This document shows positions 18,941 through 26,885 of a DNA stretch of 64,000 bases, piece by piece. The DNA is from Haloquadratum walsbyi J07HQW1 (GTDB lineage Archaea; Halobacteriota; Halobacteria; Halobacteriales; Haloferacaceae), in assembly GCA_000415965.1 (NCBI GenBank), contig KE356560.1, forward strand, positions 392,393 to 456,392, read 5' to 3'. Below the pieces are notes generated by a model, which did not search any database, was not told the origin of the DNA, and saw only the letters and a program-made list of their open reading frames with translations. Each line of letters begins with the position of its first letter. Position 1 is the first letter of the stretch. The translations under genes and the position numbers were made by a program.

Positions 18941-19537
18941 ATGCCGAGTGTGGACTGTGACCCAGATGAAGCCCGTGAGCGACTGCTCGAAGCCGGAATT
19001 ACGGTCACAGCTGGGAATACTGAGTATGAGCGCTGGCGCGCTGAACATGGCGCAGCAACAGCTGTTGCATACGATGAAACAGTTGTCGTCCAGGGGTCGC
19101 GTCCTGATGACTTGCTCGGACTGCTTCAGGCTGACACCGGCGGTCGAGCACATGTTTACTTTGATGGGGCCTGTCGAGGGAACCCAGGACCGGCAGCAAT
19201 TGGGTGGGTTCTTGTGAGCAATGATGGGATTATCGCTGACGGTGGTGAGACGATTGGCACCACAACTAACAATCAAGCGGAGTATGCTGCACTGGAACGT
19301 GCAGTCGAAATGGCTCGCACGTACGGATTCAACGAAATTGACATTCGCGGGGATTCACAGTTAATCATTCGACAGGTAACTGGCGAATATGACACAAATG
19401 AGCCAACGCTGCGCGAGTGTCGTGTTCGTGTTCGTGAGTTGCTGCAGACGTTCGATCGCTGGAGCATCGAACACGTTCCCCGGGATGTGAACAGTCGTGC
19501 TGACAAACTTGCAAATGAGGCGTTTGACAATGAATAA
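18941..19537 (+). CDS. rnhA: Ribonuclease HI
   Basis: A 198-residue RNase HI that cuts RNA in RNA-DNA hybrids. The N-terminal 65 residues form a haloarchaeal extension (CDPDEARERLLEAGITV, NTEYERWRAEHG). The catalytic domain has YFDGACRGNPGPAAIGW with the first Asp, NNQAEYAALE with the Glu, RGDSQLII with the second Asp and NSRADKLANEA with the last Asp, so the active site is complete. The ATG at 18941 is chosen because it matches the family N-terminus and sits 25 bases after a TATA box. The end overlaps the next gene by 8 bases. Confidence 0.93.
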   Translation: MPSVDCDPDEARERLLEAGITVTAGNTEYERWRAEHGAATAVAYDETVVVQGSRPDDLLGLLQADTGGRAHVYFDGACRGNPGPAAIGWVLVSNDGIIADGGETIGTTTNNQAEYAALERAVEMARTYGFNEIDIRGDSQLIIRQVTGEYDTNEPTLRECRVRVRELLQTFDRWSIEHVPRDVNSRADKLANEAFDNE

Positions 19538-20159
19538 CCGCGAACACGGAAACGGAAACGGAAACGACCACGAGCACAGAAAAAAAGATAATTTAGCCAA
19601 TACAGATGAAATCGGGAGTGAGACAGAAAGTACATCACTTCCACAGCCCGTCATTGATGAGGCAGAACGCCTCACACGTCTTTGTATCAATGCAACAGTC
19701 GATGCCGAGGCGACTGCGTACCACGATGAGCGACAGTCACTCCTTGATGAGTATGGGTATGCCGCACGAGTCCGCGATGCAGACGACACACTCGTGTTGT
19801 ACCCACAGTCATGGCTTGTAGATGGTATTGCACAGGTTGATCAGATTGATGACACCGACCAGGCAATCGAGATATCACTGTCAGGACCAGCGACTGGGGC
19901 AGACTGGGAGGATGTAGAAACGACCAATCAAGCAATTATTGATACGGTTCGAGAAGAACACGGAAGGATACATGCAAAGAATATCAGAGCATTTGCTGAT
20001 TTTATGGGAAATCACTATCTCAAGCCTGTTACTGATGCAACTCGGGATGAGCGCCGAGAGTTTCTCGATGATTACTACACACGGAATGCATGGCCCTCCG
20101 AAGAAGAAGCAGCAGTCGTTTCTGAAAGTATTCGATTGCTCGAAACAATTGAGCGGTAG
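19530..20159 (+). CDS. Conserved haloarchaeal protein coupled to rnhA (DUF7108-like)
   Basis: A 209-residue soluble protein. The first 35 residues are a disordered Asn/His/Asp stretch. The conserved part begins near VIDEAERLTRLCINATVD and includes YGYAARVRDADDTLVLYP, NIRAFADFMGNHYLKP and TRNAWPSEEE. I recall this as the rnhA-linked haloarchaeal family DUF7108; no enzymatic motif is known to me. The ATG at 19530 lies inside the end of rnhA (ATGAATAA), so translation is probably coupled and a role with RNase HI in hybrid removal or repair is a reasonable guess. Confidence 0.75.
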   Translation: MNNREHGNGNGNDHEHRKKDNLANTDEIGSETESTSLPQPVIDEAERLTRLCINATVDAEATAYHDERQSLLDEYGYAARVRDADDTLVLYPQSWLVDGIAQVDQIDDTDQAIEISLSGPATGADWEDVETTNQAIIDTVREEHGRIHAKNIRAFADFMGNHYLKPVTDATRDERREFLDDYYTRNAWPSEEEAAVVSESIRLLETIER

Positions 20160-20211
20160 GTGCCCGAAGCCTACCACGGACTATCTTTAGCTTGCGCCCT
20201 GTCGGATGAAC

Positions 20212-20571
20212 TTATAGCTCTTCTTCGACAAGGTCAAGGAGTCTATTTGCTCGAGATTCATCCGTCACAAACTTTGAGAAGACCCATCCAAGACGGTCGA
20301 GAACAGCGTCATACCCATCATCTGTAAGCTCATACTGATTTGTTCGCTTATCAAGTTCGCTCTTTGTGACAAGACCAGACTCAACGAGATCATCAAGATT
20401 GGGATAGAGTCGTCCGTGATTCACCTCAGTTCCATAGTATGATTCGAGATCCCGCTTAATCGCAAGCCCATACATTGGTTCTTCTGAAAGAATAACCAAG
20501 ATGTTCTGTTGAAACGCTGTTAAGTCACGTACAGATGAGGAGACATCTGTAATTGATTGTGCCTCTGACAT
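20212..20571 (-). CDS. PadR-family transcriptional regulator
   Basis: A 119-residue winged-helix regulator of the PadR type. The DNA-binding domain runs from LTAFQQNILVILSEEPMYGL to the wing TNQYELTDDGYDAV (near residues 14-85). The C-terminal part (WVFSKFVTDESRANRLLDLVEEEL) is the short dimerisation helix of the small haloarchaeal PadR proteins. The ATG at 20571 is taken because the longer frame begins with a basic stretch that does not resemble the family. It is divergent from pyrophosphatase and could regulate itself through the inverted repeat just upstream. Confidence 0.85.
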   Translation of the reverse strand: MSEAQSITDVSSSVRDLTAFQQNILVILSEEPMYGLAIKRDLESYYGTEVNHGRLYPNLDDLVESGLVTKSELDKRTNQYELTDDGYDAVLDRLGWVFSKFVTDESRANRLLDLVEEEL

Positions 20572-20577
20572 ACAAGG

Positions 20578-20612
20578 ACACGAAGTAGTGTAAGCATTTA
20601 ATCTTTTATACA
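20578..20612 (-). promoter_or_regulatory. Candidate autoregulatory operator and TATA box of padR
   Basis: An ACAC/GTGT inverted repeat with a 6-base spacer (20578-20591) lies between the padR start and an AT-rich TATA-like stretch (about 20595-20612, TATAAAAGATTAAA on the minus strand). A repressor bound here would block transcription. The repeat arms are only four bases, so confidence is low. Confidence 0.3.
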
Positions 20613-20714
20613 TTCATATTATCAGAAAAGCTAAATACGAATTTCAAATAGGGAGAAAACAGTCCGCAGCGTGGATGCGAAAGGATTTTTTATCTAATCA
20701 ATAAGGTCACTAGT

Positions 20715-21248
20715 ATGTCGAATCTTTGGACAGACCTGGAGACAGGACCGGACGCCCCCGATGTTGTCTATGCTGTTATTGAGTGTTTGAAAGGTGAACG
20801 GAACAAATACGAATATGACAAAGACGTCCCAGGTGTCGTGCTCGACCGGGTATTACATTCAAACGTCCATTATCCCTCAGATTATGGATTTCTCCCACAG
20901 ACATACTACGATGATGAGGATCCATTCGACATCATGGTGCTTGTCGAAGACCAGACATTCCCCGGTTGTATTATCGAGGCACGTCCAGTCGCACTGATGC
21001 GGATGGATGATGATGGCGAGAAGGATGATAAAGTCATTGCAGTCCCCGATGAGGACCCTCGATACGACCATGTTGAAGATCTTGATGACCTGACTGATCA
21101 AACAACGGCTGAAATTGCTGAGTTCTTTGAAACGTATAAGAATCTTGAGGCAGGCAAACAAACCGAAACACTCGGCTGGGAGGGTGTTGATGCGGCGAGA
21201 GATGCAATTGAACACGCTATGGATCTGTATGAAAAACAGATTAACTGA
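20715..21248 (+). CDS. ppa: Inorganic pyrophosphatase (family I)
   Basis: A 177-residue soluble family I pyrophosphatase that hydrolyses PPi from biosynthetic reactions. The signature DDEDPFDIMVLVED (near residues 72-85) carries the metal-binding aspartates. Upstream ERNKYEYDKD and HYPSDYGFLPQTYYDD are also conserved, as is EDPRYDHVEDLDDL. Length is standard. A TTTTTTAT box at about 20687-20694 lies some 24 bases before the ATG, fitting a leaderless promoter. It is divergent from padR. Confidence 0.95.
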   Translation: MSNLWTDLETGPDAPDVVYAVIECLKGERNKYEYDKDVPGVVLDRVLHSNVHYPSDYGFLPQTYYDDEDPFDIMVLVEDQTFPGCIIEARPVALMRMDDDGEKDDKVIAVPDEDPRYDHVEDLDDLTDQTTAEIAEFFETYKNLEAGKQTETLGWEGVDAARDAIEHAMDLYEKQIN

Positions 21249-21352
21249 ATCACCATAGCCTAACGATACCTCCCTCTCGCTTGCATAAACATGTGAGTAA
21301 TATGTGGTGAAGTCGATATGCAATATGCGCATGGGTAATCTTTTGATTGTTG

Positions 21353-21502
21353 ATGAGAAATGATATGATGATGAGTGTTGAGAAACCTGCATTCGGCGTT
21401 GCACATCCTACCGTTATTCCGGGAAGCTACGAAGAGCAAGAGATGGAAACGCCACATGCTGACTCAGATGTCAGCGATGTTAGCGAAGACATAGATGAGT
21501 GA
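21353..21502 (+). CDS. Possible small acidic protein
   Basis: A 49-codon open frame with alternative start at ATG 21371 (43 residues). The first half, SVEKPAFGVAHPTVIPGSYE, looks protein-like, and the tail is rich in Asp, Glu and Ser, as usual for halophile proteins. There is no family match that I recognise. It sits alone in a 565-base gap. It could be chance; the acidic composition is the main support. Confidence 0.3.
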   Translation: MRNDMMMSVEKPAFGVAHPTVIPGSYEEQEMETPHADSDVSDVSEDIDE

Positions 21503-21814
21503 GCATCTGAGTAAGGAAGATTGACCAATACATATTTTCGGGCGTAATATCTATCATTTTGTTCCTCAGCCGAGAGTCCATTGGGTTCTATCAGCAATAG
21601 CGTTGAGACAGCGTGATGATTATCCATCATAAAGACGAGGACGTGGACGTCGGCATCGGTACCGGTATCGACATCAGCTGTCGTTCCGGGAACCACACGC
21701 GAGTTGTCTTCCTAACTCCTCTTGTAGTGAAATCATGAGCGTCCTTCGACGTCTCGTCTCTCGGTATCATATGTCTAAGGGGAACTGCTTTTACTTCCGC
21801 CCCGAGTATTATTG
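21503..21814. other. Intergenic region before the rhomboid gene
   Basis: About 310 bases. It must contain the promoter of the rhomboid gene. A leftward open stretch overlapping it (21427-21696) has no recognisable similarity. No repeat copy or RNA was seen. Confidence 0.4.
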
Positions 21815-22738
21815 ATGATGGCTACCTGCGATGAGTGCGGGAAGCATGAAAACCTCCCGTACCAGTGTCAACGATGCGGGAGCACGTTTTGTGCGGAACA
21901 TCGGCTCCCCGAAAACCATGATTGTCCAGGGCTTAACGGCTGGGATGATCCCGCTGGCGTCTTTGACAGCGGATTCGATGATTCAGTGAATAATCCTGGT
22001 GGACAATCAACTTCAAACAAGGTACTCAGCAAGCTTGATGAGATTGGTGGTCCACTTGGGTACTTCCGTAAGAACATGAGCTATGTGTTCCTTGGACTAA
22101 TGTGGATTACATTTGGACTTCAGTTCTTCATTCTTCCATTACTCGGAGCACTCCCTGGAAGCTCACTGTGGGAGGCTCTTTTTGTGTTGTCTCCAGATCA
22201 TGTTGGATACGTCTGGACATGGCTCACCTCAATCTTCGCACATGGTGGATTCGCGCACATCGCCTTCAACAGTATTGCATTGTACTTTTTCGGCCCGGTA
22301 GTCGAGCGATATCTTGATACAAAACGATTCACTGCATTATTCATTGGTGCTGGCGTTATTGCAGGACTCGCACAGATTGGGTCAACGCTTCTCACAATGG
22401 GACCAACAGGTGCAGGGGTTGTTGGTGCCTCTGGGGCGATTATGGGCGTCCTCGGGGTGCTCACAGTCTTAAATCCAAAATTAAAGGTCTATCTGTATTT
22501 CATCATTCCAATGCCACTGTGGGTTCTCACCTTCGGGTTTGCAGCGTTCAGTATTGTTGCTGGATTCGGTGCTGCAGGCGGTGGGATTGTTGGTGGAAAC
22601 GTTGCTCACCTTGCACATCTTGCTGGACTCCTGATTGGGCTGGCATATGGGGTTCGCGTCCGTGATCGCGTTGGTGTCCCGAACTCATTACAACTCGGCG
22701 GCGGCGGTCGGGGTGGCGGTCCTGGTCGGCGATTCTGA
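21815..22738 (+). CDS. Rhomboid-family intramembrane serine protease with N-terminal AN1-type zinc finger
   Basis: A 307-residue membrane protease. Residues 1-45 form an AN1-like zinc finger (CDECGKHENLPYQCQRCGST, then FCAEHRLPENHDCPG). The rhomboid core follows, with HGGFAHIAFNSIALYFFGP (conserved His and Asn), the catalytic serine in GASGAIMGVLGVL, and the catalytic histidine in VAHLAHLAGLLIGLAYG. A Gly-rich tail ends the protein. TTG 21812 and ATGs 21815 and 21818 are all possible starts. The finger probably recruits substrates or partners; that is inference. The gene continues into endonuclease V. Confidence 0.92.
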   Translation: MMATCDECGKHENLPYQCQRCGSTFCAEHRLPENHDCPGLNGWDDPAGVFDSGFDDSVNNPGGQSTSNKVLSKLDEIGGPLGYFRKNMSYVFLGLMWITFGLQFFILPLLGALPGSSLWEALFVLSPDHVGYVWTWLTSIFAHGGFAHIAFNSIALYFFGPVVERYLDTKRFTALFIGAGVIAGLAQIGSTLLTMGPTGAGVVGASGAIMGVLGVLTVLNPKLKVYLYFIIPMPLWVLTFGFAAFSIVAGFGAAGGGIVGGNVAHLAHLAGLLIGLAYGVRVRDRVGVPNSLQLGGGGRGGGPGRRF

Positions 22739-22742
22739 TTGT

Positions 22743-23591
22743 GTGATTGCTGTGCAGCCAACAGATTCAGCGTTCATACCTGACCCAGCAATGAGTCGAG
22801 ATGAGATGAAACAACTTCAGCGACAAGTCGCTGATGCTGCGTGTTGGCAGGATGCACTGACGGTGAACCCCACGATGATTCGATGGGAACCCGCGGAAAC
22901 GTCACACGATACAACACAGCAAACGACCGTTACATCAACGACTGCTGTGTCTGATCAAAACGCAGATGAGACACAACCGCTCGTCGCTGGAGTTGATCAG
23001 GCATTTCACACAGAGGAATCAGAAGCTATCAGTGCGATTGTCCTTACCCGGGGAGCGACTGTTGTCGACCGTGTTGCAGCGATAACTGATCTTTCGATTC
23101 CATATATCCCTGGATTGCTCTCCTTTCGTGAGGGAGGACCAATCCTCGCTGCATTCGAAGCAGTATCACAAAAACCCGATATTGTCATGTTTGACGGAAG
23201 CGGTCGGATGCATTACCGACAGGCAGGACTGGCAACACATCTTGGGGTCGTGCTTGATATCCCAACCATCGGCGTTGCCAAAAGCCTCCTCTGTGGGGCA
23301 CCAGAGTCAGACACAGAACAACGACCCGCAGGATGGCAGACACCAATCTATGCTGATGAGACGGTTGTCAATGCCGATACAGAGACCATCATCGGGCATG
23401 CACTCCAGACGCGACAGTATGACTCACGACAAATCATTAATCCAGTCTATGTCAGCCCTGGTCATCGTGTTTCAGCCACAACAGCAGTCGAGATCACTCA
23501 CGCACTCTGTGACGGATATAAACTCCCTGAACCAACCCGTCGAGCGGATGCATATGCCGATGAGGTCAAACGCAATCACTCCAATAACTAA
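22743..23591 (+). CDS. nfi: Endonuclease V
   Basis: A repair nuclease that cuts DNA 3' to deaminated bases such as hypoxanthine. Key motifs are VAGVDQAF (first catalytic Asp), IPYIPGLLSFREGGP (catalytic Glu), MFDGSGRMHYRQAGLATHLG (second Asp), TIGVAKS and PVYVSPGHRVS. I place the start at GTG 22743, just after the rhomboid stop; GTG 22752 and ATG 22791 are alternatives. The open frame reaches back to 22635 but lies inside the rhomboid gene. A Thr/Asp-rich insertion (near residues 55-80) precedes the catalytic core, so the protein is about 50 residues longer than usual. It is probably co-transcribed with the rhomboid. Confidence 0.9.
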   Translation: MIAVQPTDSAFIPDPAMSRDEMKQLQRQVADAACWQDALTVNPTMIRWEPAETSHDTTQQTTVTSTTAVSDQNADETQPLVAGVDQAFHTEESEAISAIVLTRGATVVDRVAAITDLSIPYIPGLLSFREGGPILAAFEAVSQKPDIVMFDGSGRMHYRQAGLATHLGVVLDIPTIGVAKSLLCGAPESDTEQRPAGWQTPIYADETVVNADTETIIGHALQTRQYDSRQIINPVYVSPGHRVSATTAVEITHALCDGYKLPEPTRRADAYADEVKRNHSNN

Positions 23592-24125
23592 TCGATCACG
23601 TGATACTAGCCAGTCATGCCATCGTGTAAAGTGACTGACTCTGCATTTTTATATACCGTAGTGATTCCTGATTCTCTATCGAATCGGACTGGATGCACAC
23701 TGGACATCACATGCGGATGCGGACATTCTGACTCGACTATTATCTGTCTGTGATCTGGCATCCGGATGTCTCACTCTCTTTGTGTCAGATGCACACCCGC
23801 ACGCAAACGAAAGTTTACGGATGACTACCGTTAGAGATCCCTCGACGTATCGCACTCTCTTCGATCATAAAGAGAGCAGGGAGCAGAACATTACAGAATA
23901 AACATCATTCGATCTCACTCATATAGATACTGACCTCGTCAGCGTCTCTGTTTGTGTTCTTGATGCTCACCAGCACTGGGTGCTCTCAATCACAGTTACA
24001 ATATCAGACACACGGTAGTTCCAATTGGAATATGTCACACCATTGTGACAAGAATAATTAATACAGTGGTCACCTCTGCGTGACGAACCGCGTACAATTA
24101 ACATCTCGAATATTTACCTCTCTGC
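23592..24125. other. Long intergenic region with palindromes before the SDR gene
   Basis: About 530 bases without a convincing gene. Its right part holds a perfect 12-base palindrome, TTCCAATTGGAA, at 24019-24030, and a GTCACA-CCAT-TGTGAC inverted repeat at 24034-24049. Both lie about 80-105 bases before the SDR start and could be regulator sites. Confidence 0.5.
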
Positions 24126-24983
24126 ATGCAACAAACAGTTCTCATTACTGGGTGTTCGTCCGGAATTGGGCGAGCAGCGGCGAATGCGTTTCTTGAGGCA
24201 GACTGGCGTGTCTACGCAACGGCTCGAAATCCTGCTGATATCGAAACGCTTGGTGAACGCGGCTGTCAGATTGCAACGCTTGATGTTACCGACAGTGATG
24301 ATATTGACCGCGTCACCGATCGGATTGCGGATGAGTCTGGGTCTGTTTCATGTCTCGTGAACAACGCTGGCTTTGGACAGTTTGGTGCGATTGAAGATAT
24401 CCCAACATCACAGGTCCATCGGCAGTTTGATGTCAATGTGTATGGGCCACATCGACTCATGAGAGCAGTACTCCCGCAGATGCGTGAAAACGAATCGGGA
24501 ACAATCATCAACGTCTCGAGTGTCGCTGGACAGATTTCATTCCCAACCGGGGGAGTTTATGCTGGGTCAAAAGCTGCTTTGGAGGCGATGAGCGATGCGC
24601 TCCGGAATGAGGTTGCGCCATACGATATCGACGTTGTAATCATCGAGCCTGGACCGGTTGAAACGGCGTTTGCTGATCGGGCTGCTCGTGAATTACAAGA
24701 TGAAACGGAGGTAAGCGGAAGAGATGATGAAGATATGAATATCAACCGTTCTGGCGCGTATGAATCTCTGTATGAATTACTCACCGATACCAAGATTGTC
24801 GGTGGTGGGGGACTCGGTGCTGTCTCAGCCGAGCGTGTTGCTGAGGACATTCTTGATGCTGCATCATCAACAAGCCCACAACCACGGTATCAACCGGGAA
24901 TCGCCGCCCGAGCTGGTGTGCTTTCGCGATTTGTGCCATCAACATGGCGAGATGCGCTGTATCAGAAGCTTCGGTCCCTATAA
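24126..24983 (+). CDS. Short-chain dehydrogenase/reductase
   Basis: A 285-residue classical SDR oxidoreductase. The NAD(P) site is TGCSSGIGRAAA near residues 8-19, followed by the NNAG motif at 79-82. The catalytic triad is a Ser in NVSSVAGQ (near 129), with Tyr and Lys in VYAGSKAAL (near 142-150). The C-terminus is longer than the 250-residue norm and includes an Asp/Glu insertion near 200. The arginine after TA in YATARNP hints at NADPH preference. The substrate is unknown. It is monocistronic, with two palindromes upstream that may control it. Confidence 0.9.
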   Translation: MQQTVLITGCSSGIGRAAANAFLEADWRVYATARNPADIETLGERGCQIATLDVTDSDDIDRVTDRIADESGSVSCLVNNAGFGQFGAIEDIPTSQVHRQFDVNVYGPHRLMRAVLPQMRENESGTIINVSSVAGQISFPTGGVYAGSKAALEAMSDALRNEVAPYDIDVVIIEPGPVETAFADRAARELQDETEVSGRDDEDMNINRSGAYESLYELLTDTKIVGGGGLGAVSAERVAEDILDAASSTSPQPRYQPGIAARAGVLSRFVPSTWRDALYQKLRSL

Positions 24984-25341
24984 ATACACCTCTCAGTAGG
25001 GGTCTCAAACGAGCGTGAGCAGACCTGAGGTCAGCTCCAATCCGATAGTTGAGTTGAATCGCACACATGACATCTCACCTCACTGTACATGGATTTTTTC
25101 TGCGACCGTTGAAGTGGACGGAGAAGGGGATATCAAACCAACCTAAGGAGACGGTCAGATTAGTCATCGACACCGTCAGTCGCATCATCCAAGATAGAAT
25201 GTGGCGGAACGCAGCAACTGATATTTCACGTTCGATACCGACGATTTCGCAGATCGACGTTGATTATACTGTCACTCATGAATCTCCGACGACAACACAG
25301 AACCTCTTCGGTCTCTGTTTTTACTCTGTATGAAACGACAG
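24984..25341. other. Convergent intergenic region
   Basis: About 360 bases between the SDR gene and the end of the ArsA gene. A rightward open stretch (25067-25333) has no recognisable similarity. Nothing structured was noticed. Confidence 0.4.
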
Positions 25342-26580
25342 TCAGTTAAGACAAGCAGCGACAACGCGAAGTGCATTCCATCCGCGGACTTCCTCAGCGA
25401 GCAATGGGACCCGTTTTACTTCTCGTCCACGGAAGAGATCAGTCGCACGCTGAATTGCTGTCTGTTGCACATCCCATCGTCGTTGACAGAACGCACAATC
25501 TGTTGGATTCGGAGACACGACCCACTCTGAGTCAACGTCCGTATCAAACTCAGTGACGTCGACGAGATCTTCCATCACTCGATTGATAATGAGCGTTTGA
25601 ACGGGGATCTCATATCCTTCTAATCGGGTGATCAGTCGCTCGGACTCAACGACACTCATTTCCTCAGGAATCATTACGACCCGAAAGTCAGTTCGCGTTG
25701 GATCCCGCAGGACTGATCGAAGTCGCTCAATTCGTTCACGAAGTTCATCTAAGTCAATCTCTGCTTGGTTATCGGTCTCATCACCGAACCCAAACATCCC
25801 TTTGACGCTTCCCATCATCCCTGAAAATTGTTGTCGAAGCGACGCGATGCGACCAAGCATTGTATCCATCAACTCCGGGAGTTCAAGCAATCGAAGGGTG
25901 TGACCGGTTGGTGCAGTGTCAACAATGACGCGGTCGAAGCGAGGGTCATCAAGATATGCAAGAAGTTGCTGCATTGCTGCTGCTTCATCAGCACCGGGCA
26001 TCGCCCCTGCCCCACTCCCTGGACCCATGAGTCCACCGAGTAGGTCATCCATTTCATCAAGATTCCCAAACGGCATTCCAGCCTCAGTACCCGAGTCGCC
26101 ACCAATACCGGCTTCAAAGCCAGATTCTGGTCCCCCGACTCCTGCGGAGACGTTCTCCTCACCACCGATATCACCAGTACCGGAGACATCAGTTCCGCCA
26201 GCGAATGGACCAGCAGCAACCGCGTCTGGATCAATCTCAGCCGCGTATAATGGTATATCATCTCGGATTCGAGCAGGCTCAGGTGGGATATCAGTGTCAA
26301 ATGTATCAGACAGTGAGTGTGCCGGGTCCGTTGAAACGACAAGAGTATCCGTCCCAGCGGTTGCAGAGGCTACTGCAGTCGCTGCTGCCATCGTCGTCTT
26401 TCCGACACCACCTTTTCCACCGTAAAGAACGTATTCGGGGGCGTCGACGCTTTCTGGAAGTGTCGTTGCATCATCAACAATCTCGACATCAACTGCGTGG
26501 TCATGAGTTGACTCACCCGCGTCAGTTTCGGTCTCATCATCTTCGACCGCATCAACTGCGTCAACGTCGATACTCGACAT
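25342..26580 (-). CDS. ArsA/Get3-family ATPase
   Basis: A 412-residue P-loop ATPase. The deviant Walker A YGGKGGVGKTTMAAATA with the signature lysine lies near residues 48-62. The A-loop/switch I region STDPAHSLSDTFD and switch II VDTAPTGHTLRLLELPE follow. A CAFC pair near residue 375 matches the CxxC of Get3-type members. This family either powers arsenite efflux or inserts tail-anchored membrane proteins. With no ArsB neighbour and with the CxxC, the Get3-like role is more likely. A Gly/Ser/Glu-rich insertion covers about residues 110-150. The ATG at 26580 is preferred over 26625. Confidence 0.88.
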   Translation of the reverse strand: MSSIDVDAVDAVEDDETETDAGESTHDHAVDVEIVDDATTLPESVDAPEYVLYGGKGGVGKTTMAAATAVASATAGTDTLVVSTDPAHSLSDTFDTDIPPEPARIRDDIPLYAAEIDPDAVAAGPFAGGTDVSGTGDIGGEENVSAGVGGPESGFEAGIGGDSGTEAGMPFGNLDEMDDLLGGLMGPGSGAGAMPGADEAAAMQQLLAYLDDPRFDRVIVDTAPTGHTLRLLELPELMDTMLGRIASLRQQFSGMMGSVKGMFGFGDETDNQAEIDLDELRERIERLRSVLRDPTRTDFRVVMIPEEMSVVESERLITRLEGYEIPVQTLIINRVMEDLVDVTEFDTDVDSEWVVSPNPTDCAFCQRRWDVQQTAIQRATDLFRGREVKRVPLLAEEVRGWNALRVVAACLN

Positions 26581-26885
26581 ATAAATGCCGATGAGACCCA
26601 TGTTTGTGTACTTCTCGGTCGACATAACGGGATGTCACATATCGAGTGTGAGTATATACGTCTCTCAACATCTTTGAGGCGGAGCCCCCTTCCTCAAGAG
26701 ACGAACGAGCAAAGCAAAGCGAGTGAGTCGGGAGGGGAGAAACCCGACAACCACCTCAAAGAGAACACTCAGTACTCATACTGTTGTGTCAATACGCAGA
26801 TCGGTTCACGTCGACACAGAGGACACTCTCATCTCGTTGATGTCTCACAAGGGGGAAGGACTGTGATAGACCATATACCACTGAT
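26581..26885. other. Gap with a 92-bp structured element
   Basis: A perfect 9-bp inverted repeat, TCTTTGAGG (26671-26679) and CCTCAAAGA (26754-26762), encloses a 74-base core. The core holds a second hairpin GTCGGG/CCCGAC (26727-26732 and 26743-26748) and the sequence GGAGCCCCCTTCCTCAAGAG. It may be a structured RNA, a terminator after the aminotransferase gene, or the end of a mobile element. The ArsA promoter must also lie in this gap. Confidence 0.55.

Noticed and set aside
21427-21696. Leftward 89-codon frame opposite the small acidic frame
   Set aside because: It overlaps the small frame, has no family match and no clear start context.
25342-26580. Assignment of the ArsA-type ATPase to arsenic resistance
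   Set aside because: No ArsB or ArsR neighbour, and a Get3-like CxxC is present; only the broad family is called.
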